This document shows, one piece after another, positions 8,611 to 15,425 of a DNA stretch of 64,000 nucleotides; the stretch's first letter is position 1, and each line of letters begins with the position of its first letter. The notes below the pieces were generated by a model. That model was not told the DNA's origin. It saw nothing but the letters and a program-made list of their open reading frames with translations, and made no database searches. The stretch spans positions 18,196-82,195 of the forward strand of contig NZ_SOAL01000025.1 in assembly GCF_004364775.1 (NCBI RefSeq). The letters run 5' to 3'. The DNA comes from Comamonas sp. JUb58 (GTDB taxonomy: Bacteria > Pseudomonadota > Gammaproteobacteria > Burkholderiales > Burkholderiaceae_C). Both the position numbers and the translations under genes were made by a program.

Positions 8611-9046
8611 GGGCGCATCCTGGCATGGCAGTTTGGAGACGGTTTGTCGAAATGTGGCAATTTGTGTCAATGCCCGGTGGCTGATCCGCCCAGCTGCCAC
8701 ACAGCAGCACCGCGCAGCAGGCCAGCAGTGCTGCTGCCGTGCCACGCCGGGGGGCGTAACTCAAGATCAGCACCAGGCACCATGCCGCAACACTGAGCCA
8801 GCCCAGCCAGGCGACCGCGCCCACTGCTGCGCCCGAGGCTGCCATGCAGCGCTGCAGCGCCAGCGCCAACAGCAGGCCTGCCGCCAGGCGCAAGGCCCAG
8901 CGCAAGGGGCGGCCAGGTTCGCCCCGGCGCAGGATCTGCTCGCAGTGGCGGTCCATGGCCTGGCTCAGCAGCATCATCGCCGGCAGGCACAGTGCCAGCG
9001 GCAACGCAATGGTGCTGATCTGGGTGATGTGGTTGAAGGCGGTCAT
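8603..9046 (-). CDS. DUF3325 membrane protein
   Basis: A 147-residue protein with about four hydrophobic segments and the DUF3325-like pattern of a basic/His loop after the first helix (LSQAMDRHCEQILRR) and VAWLGWLSVAAWCLVLILSYAPRR. DUF3325 and DUF3649 proteins are habitually encoded beside PepSY proteins and TonB receptors; their biochemical role is not established. The start at 9046 gives an ATGA overlap with DUF3649; a GTG at 9055 is the alternative. The last 30 residues are polar and outside the usual domain. Confidence 0.75.
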   Translation of the reverse strand: MTAFNHITQISTIALPLALCLPAMMLLSQAMDRHCEQILRRGEPGRPLRWALRLAAGLLLALALQRCMAASGAAVGAVAWLGWLSVAAWCLVLILSYAPRRGTAAALLACCAVLLCGSWADQPPGIDTNCHISTNRLQTAMPGCAHE

Positions 9047-9366
9047 CCGCAGCACTCCAGCAGCGCGCGCAAGCTGGCCAGCAGCAGCGCGGCAGCGGCA
9101 AACTGCAGCGCCAGCCGGGCCAGGCCCTGCACATGAAAGGCCCAGAGCAGCAGCCCGGTGTACAGCACAAAACCCAGCAAGGTGCTGAGCAGCACTGCAT
9201 GTGCCGGCGCGAGCAGGCCCGCCAGTACCAGGGCCTGTGCCAGCACCGCGCAGCCCAGGCCGGTGAGCAGGTAGCCGCCACCGGCCGCCAGGCTGATGCG
9301 CAAGCCCAGCCGCATTGCATGACGCCAGGGCTGTGGAGCAGTGACCACTTTGGCGGGGGCGTTCAT
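9043..9366 (-). CDS. DUF3649 membrane protein
   Basis: A 107-residue inner-membrane protein (MNAPAKVV...) with about three hydrophobic segments: LGLRISLAAGGGYLLTGLGC, an AQALVLAGLLAPAHAVLLST stretch and FVLYTGLLLWAFHVQG. The pattern fits DUF3649. It overlaps the PepSY gene by 4 bp and the DUF3325 gene by 4 bp, so the three are probably co-translated and form one membrane assembly. A longer in-frame upstream extension is the antisense-type shadow of the PepSY gene and is rejected. Confidence 0.8.
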   Translation of the reverse strand: MNAPAKVVTAPQPWRHAMRLGLRISLAAGGGYLLTGLGCAVLAQALVLAGLLAPAHAVLLSTLLGFVLYTGLLLWAFHVQGLARLALQFAAAALLLASLRALLECCG

Positions 9367-11003
9367 GCGCGTGCTCCTTGGCGGGGCCCGGGCCGGGCGG
9401 CGCGGGCGGGGGGCGTGGTGTGTGTTGAAAGCCGGTGGCGCCAGGCGCCCCAGGCGGCGAGCAGGCCCAGCGCGATGCTGGTCAGCTCCACCCCGGCGCG
9501 CAGGCCATCGGCCTGTGCCAGATAGAGCAGCAGGTGCTGGCCGGTGGTGGCGGCGTTGAGCAGCGGCAGGGCCAGACACAGCAAAGCCAGCGCGCAGAGC
9601 TGCTCCTGCCAGGCCGAGCGCACGGGGCGCAGCAGCGCATGCAGCAGACTCAGTGCCCACAGCGCAAAGAACAGCCGTATCTCGGCACTGGCGCGCGCCT
9701 CGATGGCCAGCGGCAGCAGGCGGTTGCCGTAGAGGTAGCCGATGGAGGCCAGCGAGGTGCCGACCAGCGCTGCGATGTTCAGCGCATCGATGCAGCGGTA
9801 GACGGCAGGCGTGGCCCGGCCCCAGCCATGGTCGCTGCGGGTTCGGCGCTTGCTGGCAAACAGCAGCAGGCCCGTGGCCACCATGGCCGTGCCGGCCAGT
9901 CCGCAGACAAAGTACAGCCATTTCATGGTCCAGCCGCCAAAGCGGGCCATGTGCAGCGCTTCGATGACCGGGTGCACATCGCGCGCGCTGGCGGCTGGCT
10001 CGGACTGAGGTGGTGCCTGCAGCACCTCACCGGTGTCGGCGGCGATGCTGACATGCTCGGCAAGCTTGTGTATGCGCCTGGAATAGGCGCTGTCGGCCAG
10101 CTGCGCCGTAAAGCGGTGGCTGGCCGGGCCTTGCGGCGGGCGCTGCAGCGCGATGGATGCCACCGGCTGGCGCAGCAGCGACTGCGCCAGTTGCAGCTGC
10201 CGGGCCAGCTGGGGGCCGGCTGGCGGCAGATCGGGGCGCGCCGACGGTGCGCCCGCGTTCAGATCGGCCTGGTAGCGGCTGTAGGCCTGGCGATCCTCAC
10301 CATAGAGCGACTGCAGCGCATGGGGCATGTAGCTGGTGTAGAAGTAGGCCAGCCCGGTGTAGACGATCATGAACAGAAAGGGCAGGGTCAGCACGGCCGA
10401 GGCGTTGTGCGCATCCAGCCAGGAGCGCTGGCCCTTGCCGGGGCGAAAGCAGAAAAAATCCTGAAAGATGCGCCGGTGCACGATGAGGCCCGAGACCAGC
10501 GCCGCCATCATGCCCATGGACACGACACCCACCACCCAAAAGCCCGCCAGGCCGCCTTGCAGCGAATAGTGAAAGGACATGAAGTGCCGGCCACCCTCGG
10601 TCTGGCGGATGGGTGGCTGCGCCTGGGGCAGGCCACTGGCCGGGTTGAGTGCTGCTTGCAGCATGCCGTCCGGCCCGCGTGCGGACAGCTGCAGGGCGTC
10701 GCCCGCGCGGGCCGGCAGATCGATCTGCCACTGCCGGGCTTGCGGCGCCCTTTGCTGCAGATAGTCCTCAGCCGTGTGCAGGGCCTGCAGCCGGTCCTGC
10801 AAGCCCAGCGCCGCGCCGGGTGGCCCGTTGGCAGGCGCCGCCTGCATCCAGCGCGTGATGGGCTCGCGGAACACGCTCAAGGTGCCGGTGACAAAGATGG
10901 CGCAGAGCAGCCAGCCGCAGACCAGGCCGCCCCAGGTGTGCAGCCAGGACATGGTCTGGCGCCAACCTGGCTGCCGCGCCGCACCGGGGACGGACCTGGG
11001 CAT
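9363..11003 (-). CDS. PepSY-domain inner-membrane protein (PiuB-like)
   Basis: A 546-residue PepSY-associated TM protein. The first TM segment (GGLVCGWLLCAIFVTGTLSVFRE) starts near residue 25, a periplasmic PepSY region follows, and three further TM segments lie in the second half (GGLAGFWVVGVVSMGMMAALVSG, LYFVCGLAGTAMVATGLLLF). Conserved histidines occur near helices (SWLHTWGG, FMSFHYSLQ, DAHNASAV). Family members accompany ferric-siderophore uptake and are proposed to act in reductive iron release or import. It starts directly at the receptor stop (TAAATG). Confidence 0.87.
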   Translation of the reverse strand: MPRSVPGAARQPGWRQTMSWLHTWGGLVCGWLLCAIFVTGTLSVFREPITRWMQAAPANGPPGAALGLQDRLQALHTAEDYLQQRAPQARQWQIDLPARAGDALQLSARGPDGMLQAALNPASGLPQAQPPIRQTEGGRHFMSFHYSLQGGLAGFWVVGVVSMGMMAALVSGLIVHRRIFQDFFCFRPGKGQRSWLDAHNASAVLTLPFLFMIVYTGLAYFYTSYMPHALQSLYGEDRQAYSRYQADLNAGAPSARPDLPPAGPQLARQLQLAQSLLRQPVASIALQRPPQGPASHRFTAQLADSAYSRRIHKLAEHVSIAADTGEVLQAPPQSEPAASARDVHPVIEALHMARFGGWTMKWLYFVCGLAGTAMVATGLLLFASKRRTRSDHGWGRATPAVYRCIDALNIAALVGTSLASIGYLYGNRLLPLAIEARASAEIRLFFALWALSLLHALLRPVRSAWQEQLCALALLCLALPLLNAATTGQHLLLYLAQADGLRAGVELTSIALGLLAAWGAWRHRLSTHTTPPARAARPGPRQGARA

Positions 11004-13592
11004 TTAGAAGCTGCCGCGCAAGGTCAGCTTGACGCTGCGGGGCTCGCCATACCAGTTGCCGCTGCCCGAGCTGCCCACGGTCTTGTAGTAGGTCTTGTCG
11101 AAGAGGTTGTTCAGGTTGAGCGTGGCCGACCAGTGGCGGTCGATGCGGTACTGCAGGCTGGCGTTCCAGACCGCATAGCCGGCCTGGGTGAACTTGTAGG
11201 GCACGCCTTCGCTGTCGAACTTGCCGGTGGCCGGGTTGTAGGGGTAGGCGGTGCCGCTGGCATAGGTGGTGCTTTGCACGGTCACGCCGCTGCCCACCGT
11301 CCAGGGCGAGAAGTCGCCGGGCAACTGGTAGCTGCTCCAGAGCTTGAGCAGGTGCTTGGGGGTGATGGTGCTGTAGACCAGCTGCTCGGCATCGCTCTTG
11401 TTGCGGTTGTGGTTGTAGGTATAGCCGGCAAACAGCTGCCAGCCGCGCGCCAGCTGGCCCGAGATCTCCATATCCACCCCCTGGCTGACGATCTTGCCCT
11501 GGGCGATGTAGCAGCAGCTCAGGCCCAGGTCGCCCACATCGGTGTCGGGGTAGCGCGGGTCGCGCGCGGCCTCGCCGGTACGTTCGATGCGGTAGAGCGC
11601 GATGGCGGTGTTGAGCTTGCCATCGGCCAGCTCGCCCTTGACGCCCAGCTCGAAGTTGCGGCCCTTGATGGGATCGAGCGGCGTGCCGGGCAGCGGGCCC
11701 TGCAGGCTGCTGGCCTGGGACTTGCGGATCTCGGCAATGCTGCCATACGCCGTCCAGCGGTTGTCCAGGTCATAGACCAGGCCGGCGTAGGGCGTGAGGA
11801 TGCCGCTTTCCTGGTAGTAGCTTTTGCCGCTGGAACGCAGCGATCCATCGGCGTTGTAGTTGAAGTAGGGCGTGACGTTGGCGTAGCTCGCGTAGCGACC
11901 GCCGACGATGGCGGTGAGCTTGTCGGTCAGGCTCAGGTTGACGCGGCCATACAGGCCCTTTTGCGTGGCGCCATAGCCGGGGTAGCTGCGGGTCTTGCGC
12001 TCGCTGACCGCATGCGGAATCTTGTCAGGATCAAAGCCATAGACATTGGTGAGCGATTCGTCCGTCTCCATCTCGGAGTAGTAGGTGTCCTGGTCATCGC
12101 GGATCTTGGCCCAGTCGGCGCCCAGCAGCAGCTGGTGGCTGCGGCCCAGCAGGTTGAAGGGGCCGCTGATATTCAGATCAACGCTTTTCTTCTCGGAGCG
12201 GAAGTCGTTGGAAAAACCAGTCCATTCGGCGCCCAGGCCAGTAGCGGGGTCGACCGCGCCACTCAGGCTGGCCAGGCGGCCATCGCTGTCCACCTTCTGG
12301 TAGTTGAGCTGGGCCTTGGCCTTCCAGCCGCCGGCCAGCTGCTGGTCGAGCTGGGCAAACAGCTCCTTGGCGCTTTTGTCGTAGTGGCTCCAGCCGGCCA
12401 TCAGCGCAGTGTTGCGCGGCAGGTGCAGGTCATCGCCATTGGGGGCGCGGGGAATGCCTTCGCGCCAGGGCGTGGCGTTAAGCTTGTCGTAGCTGGCACC
12501 CAGGCTGATCTTGGTGTCGCGGCTGAGATCAGCTTCGACAATGCCGTAGAGCAGGCTGTTCTTGGAATCGGCACTGCGGTAGAAGAAATCCTTGTCGGTA
12601 TGGGCGAGCACCGCGCGGCCGCGCACGCTGCCATCGCTGTTCAAGGGGCCGGCCACATCCAGCTCCAGCTGCTTGCGGTTCCAGCTGCCCAGGCTGGCCG
12701 AGGCCTGGATCTGGCGCTGGGCCGTGGGGCGCTTGCGCACCAGGTTGATGGCGCCACCGGGCTCGCCGTTGCCGCTGAACAGGCCATTGGCGCCGCGCAC
12801 GATCTGCACGCTGTCGTACATCGCCAGGTTGGGGTCAAACAGCTGCTGGCTGAAGGCGTCGACGCTGGCGCCATCGATCTGCACATTGCCAATCTCAAAG
12901 CCGCGCGAGAGAAAGCGCGTGGCCTGACCGCCCAGGCCGCCGGCACCGGCGTAGTCCACCGTCACGCCGGTGGCCTGCTGCATCACCTCGCCCACGGTGC
13001 TCAGCGCCTGGTCCTCGATCAGCTGGTGGGTCATCACGGTGATGGACTGCGGCGTCTCGCGCACATCCTGGCCCTTGCCCAGCGACACGCGACCGCTGGT
13101 GTAGGAGCCGCTGCCTTCGGTGGCTTCTTCGCGTTGGGCCTTGGCGGTGACCAGCACTTCCTGCATGGTGTGGGTGGCCAGGCTGCGCCGCTGCACGGTG
13201 ATAGATGCGCCGCTGGCAATGGCCTCCAGATCGCTGGACGCCAGCGCCTTTGCCAGTGCGGCCTGCAGGCTGAAGCTGCCTTGCAGCGCCGGGGCGCTGC
13301 GCCCCTGGATCAGTGCCGCATCCACCGAGATGGCCACGCCCCAGGTCCGCGCCAGCGCATTGATGGCCTGGCCCAGGGGCTGGGCGGGCAGATTGAGCGA
13401 CTGGGTGGTGGCCATCGCCGTCTGGGCTGCAGCGGGCTGGGCATGCACCGTGCTGGACAGGGACAGCAGCGCCAGCGAGCTGGCACAGGCCAGCGCGCAG
13501 GCCCATGCGATGGTGCGTTGCCGGGCGCCCGCGCTGGCGGCCAGGCGGGTGCGGACAGCGGGGCTGCAAAGGGGTGGCAAATCTCGGTACAT
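11004..13592 (-). CDS. TonB-dependent siderophore receptor with STN domain (cassette B)
   Basis: An 862-residue outer-membrane transducer. It has a long signal peptide (about 51 residues, ending LLSLSSTVHAQ), an STN domain (GQAINALARTWGVAISVDAALIQGR), a plug (DVRETPQSITVMTHQLIEDQ) and a barrel ending in Phe (VKLTLRGSF). The start at 13592 is chosen because the promoter-like element at 13651-13644 lies inside the longer frame that would begin at 13685. It is signalling-competent and paired with the sigma/FecR genes upstream. The sequence differs strongly from the cassette A receptor, so a different ferric chelate is expected. Confidence 0.92.
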   Translation of the reverse strand: MYRDLPPLCSPAVRTRLAASAGARQRTIAWACALACASSLALLSLSSTVHAQPAAAQTAMATTQSLNLPAQPLGQAINALARTWGVAISVDAALIQGRSAPALQGSFSLQAALAKALASSDLEAIASGASITVQRRSLATHTMQEVLVTAKAQREEATEGSGSYTSGRVSLGKGQDVRETPQSITVMTHQLIEDQALSTVGEVMQQATGVTVDYAGAGGLGGQATRFLSRGFEIGNVQIDGASVDAFSQQLFDPNLAMYDSVQIVRGANGLFSGNGEPGGAINLVRKRPTAQRQIQASASLGSWNRKQLELDVAGPLNSDGSVRGRAVLAHTDKDFFYRSADSKNSLLYGIVEADLSRDTKISLGASYDKLNATPWREGIPRAPNGDDLHLPRNTALMAGWSHYDKSAKELFAQLDQQLAGGWKAKAQLNYQKVDSDGRLASLSGAVDPATGLGAEWTGFSNDFRSEKKSVDLNISGPFNLLGRSHQLLLGADWAKIRDDQDTYYSEMETDESLTNVYGFDPDKIPHAVSERKTRSYPGYGATQKGLYGRVNLSLTDKLTAIVGGRYASYANVTPYFNYNADGSLRSSGKSYYQESGILTPYAGLVYDLDNRWTAYGSIAEIRKSQASSLQGPLPGTPLDPIKGRNFELGVKGELADGKLNTAIALYRIERTGEAARDPRYPDTDVGDLGLSCCYIAQGKIVSQGVDMEISGQLARGWQLFAGYTYNHNRNKSDAEQLVYSTITPKHLLKLWSSYQLPGDFSPWTVGSGVTVQSTTYASGTAYPYNPATGKFDSEGVPYKFTQAGYAVWNASLQYRIDRHWSATLNLNNLFDKTYYKTVGSSGSGNWYGEPRSVKLTLRGSF

Positions 13593-13643
13593 GCGAATGC
13601 TTTCTAGGGTGTTGTCCCGGTGAAGACGCAGCAGCGGCGATAT

Positions 13644-13662
13644 ACCGGACAAATTTTTTTCA
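13644..13662 (-). promoter_or_regulatory. Putative ECF-sigma promoter of cassette B receptor
   Basis: On the minus strand GAAAAAAATT (13662 downward) is followed by TGTCCGGT at 13651-13644, 52 bp upstream of the receptor ATG. It shares the A-tract plus TGTCCGGT layout with the cassette A element at 6678-6706. Confidence 0.5.
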
Positions 13663-13736
13663 GACGCATGGAGGCCTGTGCGCATGACCCCGGCGGCCCG
13701 GGGCAGAAGGCCTGTGCGCTGGGCGCGCTGGTGGGC

Positions 13737-14732
13737 TCAGCGGCGGCGGATCAGGCTGCTGCCATCGGGCAGGCGCTCCACCCGTACGGGCAGAGAGCGC
13801 GGCAGGCTGGCGACAAAGGTGGCGGGGTCGCGCAGCTTGAAGCTGCCTGTCAGGTGCAGGGATTGCAGGCCGCCGGCTGGGTCCAGTTGCAGGGGGCGGT
13901 CCAGGTAGTCGTTCCAACGGCTCAGCACCTCGGGCAGTGGGCTGTGGTCAAACACCAGCCAGCCGTCGCGCCAGGCACCGACATCCTGGGCATTGACCTT
14001 GCCGGTGTGCAGGCTGCCCTGGGCATCGAGGCGCGCCGCCTCGCCCGCTGCGAGCACCACATCGGCGGCCTGGGACGCATCGCTGTGCAGGCCCCATACG
14101 GCCACGCGCCCCTGGGCCACGCTGACCTGCAGGCCCGACTCCCGCAGTGCGACCGAGAACACGGTGCCCAGCACCCGCACCCGGCCCAGCGGGGTTTGCA
14201 CTTCCAAAGGCCGCTGCGCGTCATGGACCACATCCAGCCGGATCTCCCCCCGGGCCAGCTGCAGCACGCGGCGATCGCGGTAGAGCACGGCCTCCATGGC
14301 GGTGGACGGTGCCAGGTCCAGATGCGTGCCATCGGGCAGGTTCTGGGCCAGCATCTGGCCATGGCCGGTTTGCAGGGCCAGGCGTGCCAGCGGCTGCTGC
14401 CAGTACCAGCGCCCGCCCATTCCCAGCAGGCTGGCCAGGCCTGCCGTGCCCAGCAGCGACAAGCTGCGGCGGCGCTGCTGGCGGCTGCGCTCGGCCTGGC
14501 TGGCGGGCAGCGCGAAATCCGCCTGCAGCGCATGCGCCTCGGTCGCCTGCCAGCCTTGCAGCGCCTGCTGGGCGGCGGTCTCGTTGTCGGGCGATTGCGC
14601 GCGCCAACGGGCCAAGGTCTGTGTGGCGGCCTCGGCGCTGGCTGGTTCACCCGCGTGCTGGCGGGCGATCAGCAGCAAGGCGTATTCCAGGCGTTTGCGC
14701 GGGCTGTCTGCCCCAGTGGCGGCGGCTGCCAT
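13737..14732 (-). CDS. FecR-family anti-sigma/sigma-regulator protein (cassette B)
   Basis: A 331-residue FecR-like protein: cytoplasmic N-terminus (RKRLEYALLLIARQHAGEP...TLARWRAQSP), a single TM segment near residues 90-112 (SLLGTAGLASLLGMGG), a periplasmic FecR domain (QNLPDGTHLDLAPSTAMEAVL) and the C-terminal domain ending SSLIRRR. It begins with a 1-bp TGATG overlap with the sigma gene. It would link the cassette B receptor to its sigma factor. Confidence 0.92.
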   Translation of the reverse strand: MAAAATGADSPRKRLEYALLLIARQHAGEPASAEAATQTLARWRAQSPDNETAAQQALQGWQATEAHALQADFALPASQAERSRQQRRRSLSLLGTAGLASLLGMGGRWYWQQPLARLALQTGHGQMLAQNLPDGTHLDLAPSTAMEAVLYRDRRVLQLARGEIRLDVVHDAQRPLEVQTPLGRVRVLGTVFSVALRESGLQVSVAQGRVAVWGLHSDASQAADVVLAAGEAARLDAQGSLHTGKVNAQDVGAWRDGWLVFDHSPLPEVLSRWNDYLDRPLQLDPAGGLQSLHLTGSFKLRDPATFVASLPRSLPVRVERLPDGSSLIRRR

Positions 14733-15259
14733 CAGGCCTCCAGACCCATGCAGTCACAGACAGCGCGCACCACATGCTTTTCCACCGAAGCCAGGCTGAT
14801 GTCCATGTGCGCGGCCGCCTCAGCGTGGCTGTAGCCGTAGATGCGCACCAGCACAAACACCTCGCGGCGCTTGCGGGGCATGGCCGAGAGGCGGCGTACC
14901 AGGTGCTCCAGCTGCTGACGGCTGGCAATGATGCGCTCGGTGGAAGGGGCTTCGTCGGCGCTGACCAGGGCCAGGGTCTGCAGCAGCTGGGCATCGGTCT
15001 GGCGGCGACGGGCATCGTCGATGACGATGTTCTTGCCGGTGCGAAACAGCAGGGCCCGCAGGTCTCTCACTGCCACTTCACGCGCCTGCAGGGCCAGCAC
15101 CCTTGCATAGCTCTCCTGCACGACATCGGCAGCGGCCTGCCGGTCATTGAGCGAGCGGGAGAAGAAATTCAGCAGTTCTGCGTAGTAGCTCGCAAGCACG
15201 AGGAACACCTTGGCCGTGGTGGTGGTGAGAGCGCCCGGCAACAGCGGCGGGCGGGGCAT
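14732..15259 (-). CDS. FecI-type ECF RNA polymerase sigma factor (cassette B)
   Basis: A 175-residue ECF sigma factor with region 2 (YYAELLNFFSRSLNDRQAAADVVQESYARVL) and region 4 (SHAEAAAHMDISLASVEKHVVRAV). Start 15259 (MPRPPLLPG) is chosen because a Fur-box-like palindrome lies at 15298-15310, inside the longer frame that opens at 15373. The Shine-Dalgarno is weak (AGGG very close to the ATG), so the exact start is uncertain. It is expected to be iron-repressed by Fur and to transcribe the cassette B receptor operon. Confidence 0.88.
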   Translation of the reverse strand: MPRPPLLPGALTTTTAKVFLVLASYYAELLNFFSRSLNDRQAAADVVQESYARVLALQAREVAVRDLRALLFRTGKNIVIDDARRRQTDAQLLQTLALVSADEAPSTERIIASRQQLEHLVRRLSAMPRKRREVFVLVRIYGYSHAEAAAHMDISLASVEKHVVRAVCDCMGLEA

Positions 15260-15295
15260 TGCCCTGGAGCAAAGGCGCGATCTTATCAAAAAACA

Positions 15296-15313
15296 GGAAT
15301 GACTCTCATTTCC
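15296..15313 (-). promoter_or_regulatory. Fur-box-like palindrome upstream of cassette B sigma gene
   Basis: AATGACTCTCATT at 15298-15310 is palindromic with flanking GG/CC and matches 11 of 13 positions of the Fur core AATGATAATCATT. It lies about 40 bp upstream of the sigma start at 15259. Confidence 0.65.
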
Positions 15314-15373
15314 GTTCGCTCTACCCAGTAGGCCGGGGTGGCAGGGCTTGCGGGCGCAGTGCAGAAACAGCAA

Positions 15374-15405
15374 AGCCCAGGGGCGCGGTGCTGCGCCCCT
15401 GGGCT
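15374..15405 (-). terminator. Terminator of the DUF11 gene
   Basis: Perfect 13-bp stem AGCCCAGGGGCGC / GCGCCCCTGGGCT with a 6-bp loop, 21 bp past the minus-strand stop at 15426. The downstream tract on the minus strand is only moderately T-rich (TTGCTGTTTC). Confidence 0.75.
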
Positions 15406-15425
15406 GGTGGATGCGGGGCGAAGGA

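Noticed and set aside
9435..13607. A 1,390-codon open frame on the plus strand
   Set aside because: It lies entirely antisense to the PepSY and TonB receptor genes, which have clear domains. High-GC codon bias leaves long stop-free antisense frames; no recognisable domain or ribosome site is seen.
13593..13685. An upstream extension of the cassette B receptor
   Set aside because: The promoter-like A-tract/TGTCCGGT element lies within it, and the signal peptide begins at 13592.
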